Assembly: GCF_013410655.1 (NCBI RefSeq)
Contig: NZ_JACCFP010000001.1
Location: forward strand, 1,488,001-1,552,000
Direction: 5' to 3'
Origin: Nocardioides thalensis
Lineage (GTDB): Bacteria > Actinomycetota > Actinomycetes > Propionibacteriales > Nocardioidaceae
Length of the DNA stretch: 64,000 bases
The notes under the pieces were generated by a model. It had not been told where the DNA came from, ran no database searches, and saw only the letters and a list, made by a program, of their open reading frames with translations. Below are positions 55,209 to 62,140 of the stretch, piece by piece; the first letter of the stretch is position 1, and each line of letters begins with the position of its first letter. The position numbers were made by a program, and so were the translations under genes.

Positions 55209-56684
55209 GTGCCGAAGCCCACGCGCCTGCTGACCTCGCTCGCCCTCGTCGCCGCCGTCGGCACCGCCGCGGTGGTCCCGGCCGGAGCGGTCCTGGCCCC
55301 GGGCGACGACGGGATCGGCGATCCCTACTTCCCGCTCGACGGCAACGGGGGCATCGACGTCCTGCACTACGACGTCGGCGTCACCTACGAGTTCCAGACC
55401 AGATGCGACCCCGCACGCCTCGACGGCGTCAGCACCCTCGAGGTGCGAGCCACCCAGGATCTGTCCTCGTTCAACCTCGACCTGCTTCTCGGCGTCGAAG
55501 GAGTCGTGGTCGACGGGGTGCCGGCCGAGGCCGAGAAGGCCGGTCGCCACGAGCTCGTGGTCACGCCCGCAGAAGAGGTCACTGCGGGCGACACATTCAC
55601 CGTGGAGGTGACCTACGGGGGAGAGCCGCGGCCTGACGTGCCGTGGAACCCCAAAGACCCGAAGTGTGACCACCCGACCAAGCAGCCGGCCCCCTTGTCC
55701 TACGCCGGCGAGTCCAACTGGCTGGCCGACCGCACCGAGGTCGTGACGATGAACGAGCCGCACATGGCGCCGTGGTGGTTCCCGTCCAACGACCACCCGC
55801 GCGACAAGGCGACCTTCGACATCAGGGTGACGACCGATGCCGACAAGGACGTCATCAGCAACGGGAAGCGGGTCAGCCGGGTCGTCGACGGCGGTCTCGC
55901 GACCACGCACTGGCGGCTGGCGCAGCCGACGACGACGTACCTCGCCTACTTCGCCGCCGGTGACTTCGCCGTCTCCACAGGGAGGACCGGAGGCATCCCG
56001 TGGGTCACCGCCGTCTCGAAGCGGCTCCCCGACGGGTCGCGCGGGTACATCAAGCGCACGGTCAACCGCAGCGGCCCGGTGACGGTATGGCTGGAGGAGC
56101 ACCTCGGTGACTATCCGTTCGACAGCACGGGCGGCCTGGTGACGGACCTGTCCTCGGGCTTCGCGCTCGAGAACACCACCCGGCCGACGTACTCCGGCGG
56201 CATCGGCACCGCGGTGCTCGTGCACGAGCTCGCCCACCAGTGGTTCGGCGACTCGGTCGCGATCCACCGCTGGCGGGACATCTGGCTCAACGAGGGCTTC
56301 GCGACGTACATGGAGGCCGTCTACTACGCCGAGCACGGCGACGAGTCGATCCCGCGGTGGCTGGAGCGCAACTACCGCGAGACCAAGCGCTGGGGCAGCT
56401 TCTGGCGGGTCGACCTCACCGACCCGGGGCCGCGTCGGATCTTCGCGTGGGCCGTCTACCAGCGTGGTGCGATGGCGCTGGCAGCCCTGCGCGGCAAGCT
56501 GGGCGGCCGGCCGTTCGACCGGATGCTGCGCACCTGGGCGACCGAGAAGCGACACTCGACCGCCCGCGTCGGGGAGTTCATCGCGCTCGCCGAGGACGTC
56601 GCCGGGCACGGCCTCGACCGGTTCTTCCGGGTGTGGCTGAAGGCGCCGCGCCCGCCGAAGCCCACCGAGCGCAACGGGTTCTGA
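55209..56684 (+). CDS. Secreted M1-family metallopeptidase
   Basis: 491 residues. Signal peptide (RLLTSLALVAAVGTAAVVPAGAVLA). N-terminal beta domain HYDVGVTYEFQ, then gluzincin domain: LENTTRPTYS in place of the exopeptidase GxMEN, HELAH (339-343) and Glu362 in WLNEGFATYME, giving HEXXH-18-E zinc binding. MNEPHMAPWWFPSNDHPRDKATFDI is typical. Shorter than the 860-residue aminopeptidase N because the C-terminal domain is lacking, as is common in secreted actinobacterial members. Predicted leaderless. A hairpin follows at 56700. Confidence 0.92.
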   Translation: MPKPTRLLTSLALVAAVGTAAVVPAGAVLAPGDDGIGDPYFPLDGNGGIDVLHYDVGVTYEFQTRCDPARLDGVSTLEVRATQDLSSFNLDLLLGVEGVVVDGVPAEAEKAGRHELVVTPAEEVTAGDTFTVEVTYGGEPRPDVPWNPKDPKCDHPTKQPAPLSYAGESNWLADRTEVVTMNEPHMAPWWFPSNDHPRDKATFDIRVTTDADKDVISNGKRVSRVVDGGLATTHWRLAQPTTTYLAYFAAGDFAVSTGRTGGIPWVTAVSKRLPDGSRGYIKRTVNRSGPVTVWLEEHLGDYPFDSTGGLVTDLSSGFALENTTRPTYSGGIGTAVLVHELAHQWFGDSVAIHRWRDIWLNEGFATYMEAVYYAEHGDESIPRWLERNYRETKRWGSFWRVDLTDPGPRRIFAWAVYQRGAMALAALRGKLGGRPFDRMLRTWATEKRHSTARVGEFIALAEDVAGHGLDRFFRVWLKAPRPPKPTERNGF

Positions 56685-56699
56685 CGCCTCGGCGACTGG

Positions 56700-56730
56700 G
56701 GTACGGCGCAGGCGCGCCTCCCGCCGTACC
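56700..56730 (+). terminator. Hairpin after the M1 peptidase gene
   Basis: GGTACGGC (56700-56707) pairs with GCCGTACC (56723-56730) over 8 bp; loop 15 nt. Starts 16 nt after the stop codon. Confidence 0.5.
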
Positions 56731-56832
56731 GGCGCGGGTGCTGCTACCAATGTGACTGACGTGCGCCCGCTCGGGCCGGACGCACGTGCGCCGTGCGCGG
56801 CGCCCGACGACTGAGGATGGAGAACACCGGAC

Positions 56833-57003
56833 ATGAACGCCAAGAAGCTGATCGTGGTCGCGATCGTGGTCTTCCTCGGGTTCTGGATGTTCACCGACCC
56901 GTCCGGGCTGGCCGACACGGCCAAGGAGGCCGGCGCCGGGGGTTGGTCGCTGACCACCCAGCTCTTCACGGGCCTGATCGACTTCATCGGCGAGATGGGC
57001 TGA
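56833..57003 (+). CDS. Small membrane protein (56 residues)
   Basis: ATG 56833 to TGA 57001-57003 reads MNAKKLIVVAIVVFLGFWMF then TDPSGLADTAKEAGAGGWSLTTQLFTGLIDFIGEMG: one N-terminal membrane helix and an amphipathic C-terminal segment. GGAG lies 11 nt upstream, and a TACCAA -10 near 56744. It is followed 10 nt later by the PH-domain protein gene and is probably co-transcribed. A short gene easily missed by length cut-offs; the helix, ribosome site and position support it. Confidence 0.72.
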   Translation: MNAKKLIVVAIVVFLGFWMFTDPSGLADTAKEAGAGGWSLTTQLFTGLIDFIGEMG

Positions 57004-57013
57004 GGAAGGCCAC

Positions 57014-57541
57014 GTGGGCGGCTTCCTCGCCTGGATCGGCGACCCGCGGATCGGGCGTCACCTCCTCCGGGACGAGGGCGAGGTCGTCGTCGACGAGGTG
57101 CGCCACCACTGGGTCTCCTACCTCCGGCCGGGGTTCGAGGGGCTGGTCGGCCTGGTGCTGCTGGTCGTCAGCCCGTTCGTGCACGTCAACCTGGCGTGGG
57201 CCTTCCTGGTCGCGGCGTTCGTGCTGCTGCTGAGGGGCGCGTGGGGCGTGGTCCGCGAGCACCGCGACCGGTTCGTGATCACCAACATGCGGGTGTTCCG
57301 CGTGCACGGCGTGCTCACTCAGCACCTCGCGACCATGCCGCTGCACCGGATCCTCGACATCTCCGTGAAGAAGCCGCTGCACGGTCGCGTCCTGGGGTTC
57401 GGTCACTTCGTGTTCGAGTCCGCCGCCCAGGAGCAGGGGCTCCGTGACATCCGCTACGTGGGCCGACCCGACGAGCGCGACCTGGCGATCCAGCGCGTCG
57501 TGCAGCGCTCGGGCCTCCGCGGCCCGCGGGTGCCGAATTGA
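57014..57541 (+). CDS. PH-domain (bPH2/YdbS-like) membrane protein
   Basis: 175 residues, start GTG 57014 with GAGGAAGG just upstream. EVVVDEVRHHWVSYLRPG, two membrane helices (GLVGLVLLVVSPFVHV; WAFLVAAFVLLLRGAWGV), then FVITNMRVFRVHGVLTQHLATMPLHRILDISVKKPLHGRVLGFGHFVFESA, the bacterial PH domain of the PF03703 type. Function unknown; such proteins occur in membrane stress and envelope contexts. Forms a pair with the small protein at 56833. Confidence 0.87.
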   Translation: MGGFLAWIGDPRIGRHLLRDEGEVVVDEVRHHWVSYLRPGFEGLVGLVLLVVSPFVHVNLAWAFLVAAFVLLLRGAWGVVREHRDRFVITNMRVFRVHGVLTQHLATMPLHRILDISVKKPLHGRVLGFGHFVFESAAQEQGLRDIRYVGRPDERDLAIQRVVQRSGLRGPRVPN

Positions 57542-57558
57542 CGCTGCCGCGGCCTCTC

Positions 57559-57564
57559 TAGGAT
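57559..57564 (+). promoter_or_regulatory. -10 element of leaderless cnoX-like gene
   Basis: TAGGAT, 6 nt before the ATG at 57571, and 18 nt after the stop of the PH-domain gene. Confidence 0.55.
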
Positions 57565-57570
57565 GGCGGC

Positions 57571-58524
57571 ATGACGCAGCCTCCCCTGCGCGGTGGAGCG
57601 ATCGACCTCTCCGCGCTCAAGCGACCGGCCCAGCCCGCCCGACCCGCGCAGGTGGCGGCAGGCGGCGATCCCGCTCCGGCGGCGGCCTCGTCGGCGTACT
57701 CCGTCGAGATCACGGAGCAGAACTTCCAGTCCGTCCTCGAGTCGTCGATGACGGCTCCGGTCGTGCTGGTGTTCCACTCGCCGTCGCAGTCGCCGGAGAG
57801 CACCCAGATGGCGGCCGACGTGGCGACCGTCGCGGGCGAGTACGACGGCCGCTTCCTCGCCGCGTCCGTCGACGTCGATGCCGTGCCGCAGATCGCGCAG
57901 GCGATGCAGATCCCGCAGGTGCCGCTGATGCTCGTCATCCTCGACGGCCGGCCGGCGACCCAGCCGATCCCGGGCGCGGCGCCCATCGACGACATCCGCA
58001 CGCTCTTCAACCAGCTCGCGCAGCAGCTGACCTCCCAGGGCATCACCGGCCGCCACCAGCCGCAGTCGGGCGCGGCTCCGGCCGCGGGTGGCGACGACGC
58101 GGAGCAGGCTGTCGACCCGCGGTACGCGCCGGCCCAGGACGCGCTCGAGGCGGGGGACATCGACACCGCCGTGGCGGAGTACCAGAAGCTCGTCGACGCC
58201 AACCCGGCCGACACCGAGGCCGCCGCCGGCCTGGCGATGGCCAAGGTGCTCCAGCGCACCCAGGGGGTCGACCTCAACGAGGCGCGTGCCGCTGCCGCCG
58301 CCGCGCCCGACGACGTCGACGCCCAGACGCTGGTGGCCGATCTCGACATGCTCGGCGGCCACGTCGAGGACGCCTTCGCGCGACTGATCGAGCTGGTCCG
58401 GCGTACCGCCGGCAAGGACCGCGACCGCGCCCGCGAGCACCTGATCGGGCTCTTCGGCGCGGTCGGGAATGACGACCCCCGCGTCCTCAAGGGCCGGCAG
58501 GCCCTCGCCTCGGCGCTCTTCTGA
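57571..58524 (+). CDS. CnoX/YbbN-like thioredoxin-TPR protein lacking the CxxC
   Basis: 317 residues. After a Pro/Ala-rich N terminus, residues about 43-155 are a thioredoxin fold (VLVFHSPSQSPESTQMAADVATVAGEYDGRFLAASVDVDAVPQIAQAMQIPQVPLMLVILDG, with cis-Pro VP). The active site normally reading WCxxC is SPSQS, with no cysteine at all, so no disulfide chemistry is possible. The C-terminal half (190-317) has TPR repeats (DALEAGDIDTAVAEYQKLVDANPADTEAAAGLAMAKVL). E. coli CnoX is a chaperone holdase; a redox-independent holdase role is likely here. Confidence 0.9.
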   Translation: MTQPPLRGGAIDLSALKRPAQPARPAQVAAGGDPAPAAASSAYSVEITEQNFQSVLESSMTAPVVLVFHSPSQSPESTQMAADVATVAGEYDGRFLAASVDVDAVPQIAQAMQIPQVPLMLVILDGRPATQPIPGAAPIDDIRTLFNQLAQQLTSQGITGRHQPQSGAAPAAGGDDAEQAVDPRYAPAQDALEAGDIDTAVAEYQKLVDANPADTEAAAGLAMAKVLQRTQGVDLNEARAAAAAAPDDVDAQTLVADLDMLGGHVEDAFARLIELVRRTAGKDRDRAREHLIGLFGAVGNDDPRVLKGRQALASALF

Positions 58525-58552
58525 GCCGGGCGGGGCGGGACGAGGACCGGCC

Positions 58553-59299
58553 ATGACGTTCGCGCACGGCGCGGGCTTCCTGTTCCGCGGCCTGAAGATG
58601 TGGCGGCAGCGGCCGGGACTGATGCTGCTCGGCATCGTGCCCGCCCTCGTGATGCTGGTCGTGCTCGTCGCGGCCCTGGTGGCGCTGGTCGTGTTCGCCG
58701 ACGACCTGATCGGGTGGGCCACGCCGTTCGCCGACGACTGGTCCACGCTCTGGCGCCGCGTGCTGCGCTGGGGTCTCTACGTCGCGCTCGTCGTGGGCGC
58801 CGGGTTCCTGTCGATCGTGACGTTCACCGGGCTCACGCTCGCTGTCGGCGACCCCTTCTACGAGAGGATCTGGAAGGAGACCGAGCTCATGCTCGGCGGC
58901 GAGGTGCCGGAGTCCGGTGTCGGCTGGCTGCGCGGGATCCGCGACGGCATCGGCCTGATCCTCCTGGGCCTCGTCACCACGATCTGCGTCTTCCTGGTCG
59001 GCCTGCTGCCCGTGATCGGGGCGATCCTCGGCGCCGTCCTCGGCGTCGTCGTCTCCGGGCGGCTGCTCGCCGGCGAGCTGGTCTCCCGTGCCCTGGAGGC
59101 GCGCGGCATGGACCGCGCCGCCCGCAAGGCGCTGCTCAAGGACCACGAGCCGACGATGCTCGGCTTCGGCGTGGCCGTGCAGCTGTGCTTCCTGGTGCCG
59201 TTCGGTGCCGTGGCGATGATGCCCGCCGCCGTCGTCGGCTCCACGATGCTCGCCCGCGAGGCCCTCGACGCCGCCGAGTCGGCAGAACTTCGCAGCTGA
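58553..59299 (+). CDS. EI24/CysZ-like membrane protein
   Basis: 248 residues, start ATG 58553 after GAGGACC. About six hydrophobic segments, with FAHGAGFLFRGLKMWRQRPGLMLLGIVPALVML and SIVTFTGLTLAVGDPFYERIWKETE typical of the EI24 domain (Pfam PF07264), which includes the sulfate permease CysZ. Transport role is likely; substrate uncertain. Its C-terminal residues AESAELRS are encoded by the first copy of the 32 bp repeat array, so the array reaches into the gene. Confidence 0.87.
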   Translation: MTFAHGAGFLFRGLKMWRQRPGLMLLGIVPALVMLVVLVAALVALVVFADDLIGWATPFADDWSTLWRRVLRWGLYVALVVGAGFLSIVTFTGLTLAVGDPFYERIWKETELMLGGEVPESGVGWLRGIRDGIGLILLGLVTTICVFLVGLLPVIGAILGAVLGVVVSGRLLAGELVSRALEARGMDRAARKALLKDHEPTMLGFGVAVQLCFLVPFGAVAMMPAAVVGSTMLAREALDAAESAELRS

Positions 59300-59505
59300 G
59301 GGAGCGCGAGTCGTCAGAAGCTCGCAGCTGAGGGAGCGCGAGTCGGCAGAAGTTGGTCGCTCAGACCGGTCGAGTCGGCAGAAGGTGGTCACATACTTCT
59401 GCCGACTCGCGCCTCGGCACGTGTGAACTTCTGCCGACTCGCGCCTCCGCGCGTGTGAACTTCTGCCGACTCGCGCCTCCGCGCGTGCGAGCTTCTGCCG
59501 ACTCG
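59275..59505. repeat. Symmetric array: four direct and four inverted 32 bp units around a central hairpin
   Basis: The core CGAGTCGGCAGAA starts at 59275, 59307 (one mismatch), 59339 and 59371, exactly 32 bp apart. Its reverse complement TTCTGCCGACTCG starts at 59397, 59429, 59461 and 59493, again exactly 32 bp apart. Central arms 59371-59384 and 59396-59409 give a perfect 14 bp stem with an 11 nt loop. The 19 bp between cores are also related (29 of 32 bases agree between units 1 and 2). It lies between convergent EI24 and lysR genes; the first unit is inside EI24. Terminator function is possible. Confidence 0.9.
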
Positions 59506-59509
59506 GGGG

Positions 59510-60400
59510 TCAGGGGGTGCGGAGGGCGGCGAGGACCGCGTCGACGGCGGGGGAGTCGGTCATCGTGCGGCGGTGGAGGGCGTCGACCAGGCGCACGGGG
59601 CGGGGGTCGGTGACCTCGACCGCGACGACGTCGTCGCCGAGCGGGGCCCGGCCCAGCCGCGGCACCAGCGCGACCCCGAGGCCCGCCGCGACGAGCGCGA
59701 GGTGGGACTCGAACTCGAAGGAGACGTGCGCGATCCGCGGCGGCCGGCCCGTCCCGTCGTACATCCGGTGCAGCCACTGGCGGCAGATGGTGTTCTCGGG
59801 CGTGGCGATCCAGCCGACGTCGAGCAGGTCGTGCGGCGTCACCGTGCCCCGGCCGGCGAGGGGGTGGTCGCGGGGCACGATCAGGTCGGCGAGATCGTCG
59901 GCGACCCGGGTCGTCACGACGTGGTCGGGCACCGCGAACGCCACGCCGCCCCAGCGATGCACGAGCCCGACGTCGCAGCGGCCGCTCGCCACCAGGTCGA
60001 CGGTCTCCCAGGGCTCCCGCTCCTCGAGGGTCAGCCGCAGGTCCGGATAGGTGTCGAGCAGCCGCCGGGCCACGGGCGCGACCATCCCGCGCATCGAGGT
60101 GGAGAACGCCACCAGCCGGATGTGGCCGGTCACCACGCCGGCGCGGTGCTGGAGATCGGCCTCGAGCGCCTCGAGGTCGGCGAGCACCCGCTCGCCCGAC
60201 TCGACGAGGTGCTGGCCGTGGCTGGTGAGGATGACGCCGCGGCCCACACGCTCCAGCAGGGGGACCCCGACCTGCTTCTCGAGGCGCTTCACCTGCTGGG
60301 AGACGGCGCTCGGCGTGAAGCCGGTGGCCGTCGCCGCGGCGATCACCGAGCCATGGGTCGCGACGGCCCGGAGACCGGCGAGGGCAGCCAGATCGATCAT
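59510..60400 (-). CDS. LysR-family transcriptional regulator
   Basis: 296 residues. N-terminal HTH (IDLAALAGLRAVATHGSVIAAATATGFTPSAVSQQVKRLEKQVGVPLLERVGRGVILTSHGQ), then a periplasmic-binding-protein-like effector domain (IRLVAFSTSMRGMVAPVARRLLDTYPDLRLTLEEREPWETVDLVASGRCDVGLV). Divergent from the EamA exporter 74 bp away, so it most likely controls that gene in response to the exported metabolite. Its stop lies 5 bp beyond the repeat array. Confidence 0.92.
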   Translation of the reverse strand: MIDLAALAGLRAVATHGSVIAAATATGFTPSAVSQQVKRLEKQVGVPLLERVGRGVILTSHGQHLVESGERVLADLEALEADLQHRAGVVTGHIRLVAFSTSMRGMVAPVARRLLDTYPDLRLTLEEREPWETVDLVASGRCDVGLVHRWGGVAFAVPDHVVTTRVADDLADLIVPRDHPLAGRGTVTPHDLLDVGWIATPENTICRQWLHRMYDGTGRPPRIAHVSFEFESHLALVAAGLGVALVPRLGRAPLGDDVVAVEVTDPRPVRLVDALHRRTMTDSPAVDAVLAALRTP

Positions 60401-60473
60401 GCAGCAACGCTACCCGTTTATCTGCAGTTTTGTTCGCTGGTGCTTCATGATCTGCGCCGCCAGACTGGACGAC

Positions 60474-61466
60474 GTGTCCCGCCGTGACTCGCTCCTCGCT
60501 GCCCTCGTCGCCTCGATCTGGGGCTTCAACTTCGTCGTCATCGACTGGGGCATGGCGGCGGACAGCAGCGACGAGGTCCCGGCGCTGCTGTTCCTGGCGC
60601 TGAGGTTCACGGTCGTCGTGGTGCCGGCGATCTTCCTGCTGCCGAAGCCGGACGTGCCGTGGCGGGTCATCCTGGCGGTGGGGGCATTCATGTCGCTCGG
60701 CCAGTTCGCGTTCCTCTACACCGCGATGGCGGCCGGGATGCCCGCGGGCCTCGCCGGTCTGGTGCTCCAGGCCCAGGTCGTGCTGACGATCGTGATCGCG
60801 GCCGCGGTGCTGCGCGAGCGGCCGACTCCGGCCCAGGTCGCCGGCGTGGCGCTCGGCGCGGCCGGACTGGTGGTCGTGGGACTCGGGCGTGGGGGCCACG
60901 TCCCCCTGCTCGCGCTCTCCCTCTGCCTGGTCGCCGCGCTGCTGTGGGCGATCGGCAACGTCGTCTCGCGCGCGTCCGGCGCGACGGGCGGGCTGGCGCT
61001 CACGGTGTGGTCCGCGGTCGTCGTACCCGTGCCGCTGGTCCTGCTGTCGCTCGTCATCGACGGCCCGGACGGCCTGTCCCAGGCGGTCGACGCGTTCGGC
61101 TGGCAGGCGGCGCTGTCCACGCTCTACACCGCCGGCCTCGCCTCGCTCGTCGGCTACGGCATCTTCAACGGGCTGCTCTCGCGCAACCCGTCGGCGGCGG
61201 TGGTGCCGTGGATCCTGCTGGTGCCGCCGGTCGCGATGGGCTCGGCGTGGCTGCTGCTCGACGAGCGGCCGTCCGCGGGTGAGCTGGTCGGCGGGGCGAT
61301 CCTCGTGCTGGGCGTGCTGGTCGCGCTCCGCCCGCCGGCCTCAGCGGCCCGACTCGGTGTACGGCGTACCGCCGCCCGCGATGCCGGCGAGCGCGGCGCG
61401 GACGCGGCGAGCGGTGAAGTCGGCCGCCCGCTCGTCGACCTCGTCGAGGGTGCAGAACGCCGCTGA
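60474..61466 (+). CDS. EamA-family (DMT) exporter
   Basis: 330 residues, ten membrane helices with two EamA repeats: LVASIWGFNFVVIDWGMA and the conserved second-half start LLALSLCLVAALLWAIGNVVSRASG; VPPVAMGSAWLLLDERPSAGELVGGAILVLGVLVAL ends the fold. Drug/metabolite transporter, often exporting amino acids such as O-acetylserine or cysteine. Start GTG 60474 with CAGACT 7 nt upstream (leaderless); ATG 60447 is an in-frame alternative. The last 42 residues are a charged tail that lies antisense to the NUDIX gene over 126 nt. Confidence 0.86.
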   Translation: MSRRDSLLAALVASIWGFNFVVIDWGMAADSSDEVPALLFLALRFTVVVVPAIFLLPKPDVPWRVILAVGAFMSLGQFAFLYTAMAAGMPAGLAGLVLQAQVVLTIVIAAAVLRERPTPAQVAGVALGAAGLVVVGLGRGGHVPLLALSLCLVAALLWAIGNVVSRASGATGGLALTVWSAVVVPVPLVLLSLVIDGPDGLSQAVDAFGWQAALSTLYTAGLASLVGYGIFNGLLSRNPSAAVVPWILLVPPVAMGSAWLLLDERPSAGELVGGAILVLGVLVALRPPASAARLGVRRTAARDAGERGADAASGEVGRPLVDLVEGAERR

Positions 61467-62111
61467 CCGGATCTCCCGCGCCTGCGGGATGATGCTGTCG
61501 ACGAGCGCTGCGTCGTGGGCGCCGCCGTCGAAGACGAGGCACAGCGCGTCGTCCCAGCCGCCCCATGGCGGCAGCCAGTCGGTGAGCAGCAGCCGACCGG
61601 GGGACAGGTGCAGGCCGAGCTCCTCCTCGACCTCGCGCCCGACCGCCAGCAGCGGCGACTCGCCGACCTCGACCACGCCGCCGGGCAGGTCCCAGTCGTT
61701 CTTGTAGGTCAGCTGGCACATCAGCACCCGCGGCTCGTCGGAGAGGTCGCGCACCAGCATCTGGCTGATCGCCCGCTTGCGCGGGAGGAACGAGTTGAGC
61801 AGCGCCCGGAAGCCGCCCGGCTCGTGCACCGGCACGTCGTCGGCCAGCCGGGCGTAGACGACCAGGTCGCCGCCGACGCCGCGCTGCACGCCCTCGCGCC
61901 GCAGTCCGGACCAGGTCGCGATCCGCTGCGCGTCGGGGTCGTCGGCGGGCACCTTGGTCTCGACCCGGCCGTGCTCGGCGAGGGCCGCGGCCACCTCGCG
62001 TCGTACGACGTCGACCGCGGCCTGCCAGCCGCGCTCCGCGAGGTCGGGGGACCAGGCGATGCGGGCGACGCCCTCGTCGACGGTCGTCAGCTCGATCTCC
62101 TGCCCCGGCAC
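61341..62111 (-). CDS. NUDIX hydrolase with N-terminal extension
   Basis: 256 residues. Complete Nudix box GX5EX7REUXEEXGU as GGVVEVGESPLLAVGREVEEELGLH (about residues 144-168), binding divalent metal to cleave nucleoside diphosphates linked to X. The first 105 residues ([63 protein letters not shown]) resemble the last part of a GNAT fold; that similarity is weak. Start GTG 62111: TAAGGT on the minus strand (62118-62123) is 6 nt upstream, a leaderless layout. Confidence 0.87.
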   Translation of the reverse strand: MPGQEIELTTVDEGVARIAWSPDLAERGWQAAVDVVRREVAAALAEHGRVETKVPADDPDAQRIATWSGLRREGVQRGVGGDLVVYARLADDVPVHEPGGFRALLNSFLPRKRAISQMLVRDLSDEPRVLMCQLTYKNDWDLPGGVVEVGESPLLAVGREVEEELGLHLSPGRLLLTDWLPPWGGWDDALCLVFDGGAHDAALVDSIIPQAREIRSAAFCTLDEVDERAADFTARRVRAALAGIAGGGTPYTESGR

Positions 62112-62140
62112 AGGGCCACCTTAGTGGGCGGGCCGGAGGC

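Noticed and set aside
59275..59505. Possible CRISPR array (repeats at 32 bp period)
   Set aside because: The intervals between cores are related rather than unique, half the copies are inverted, cores are only 13-14 bp, and no cas gene is in the window.
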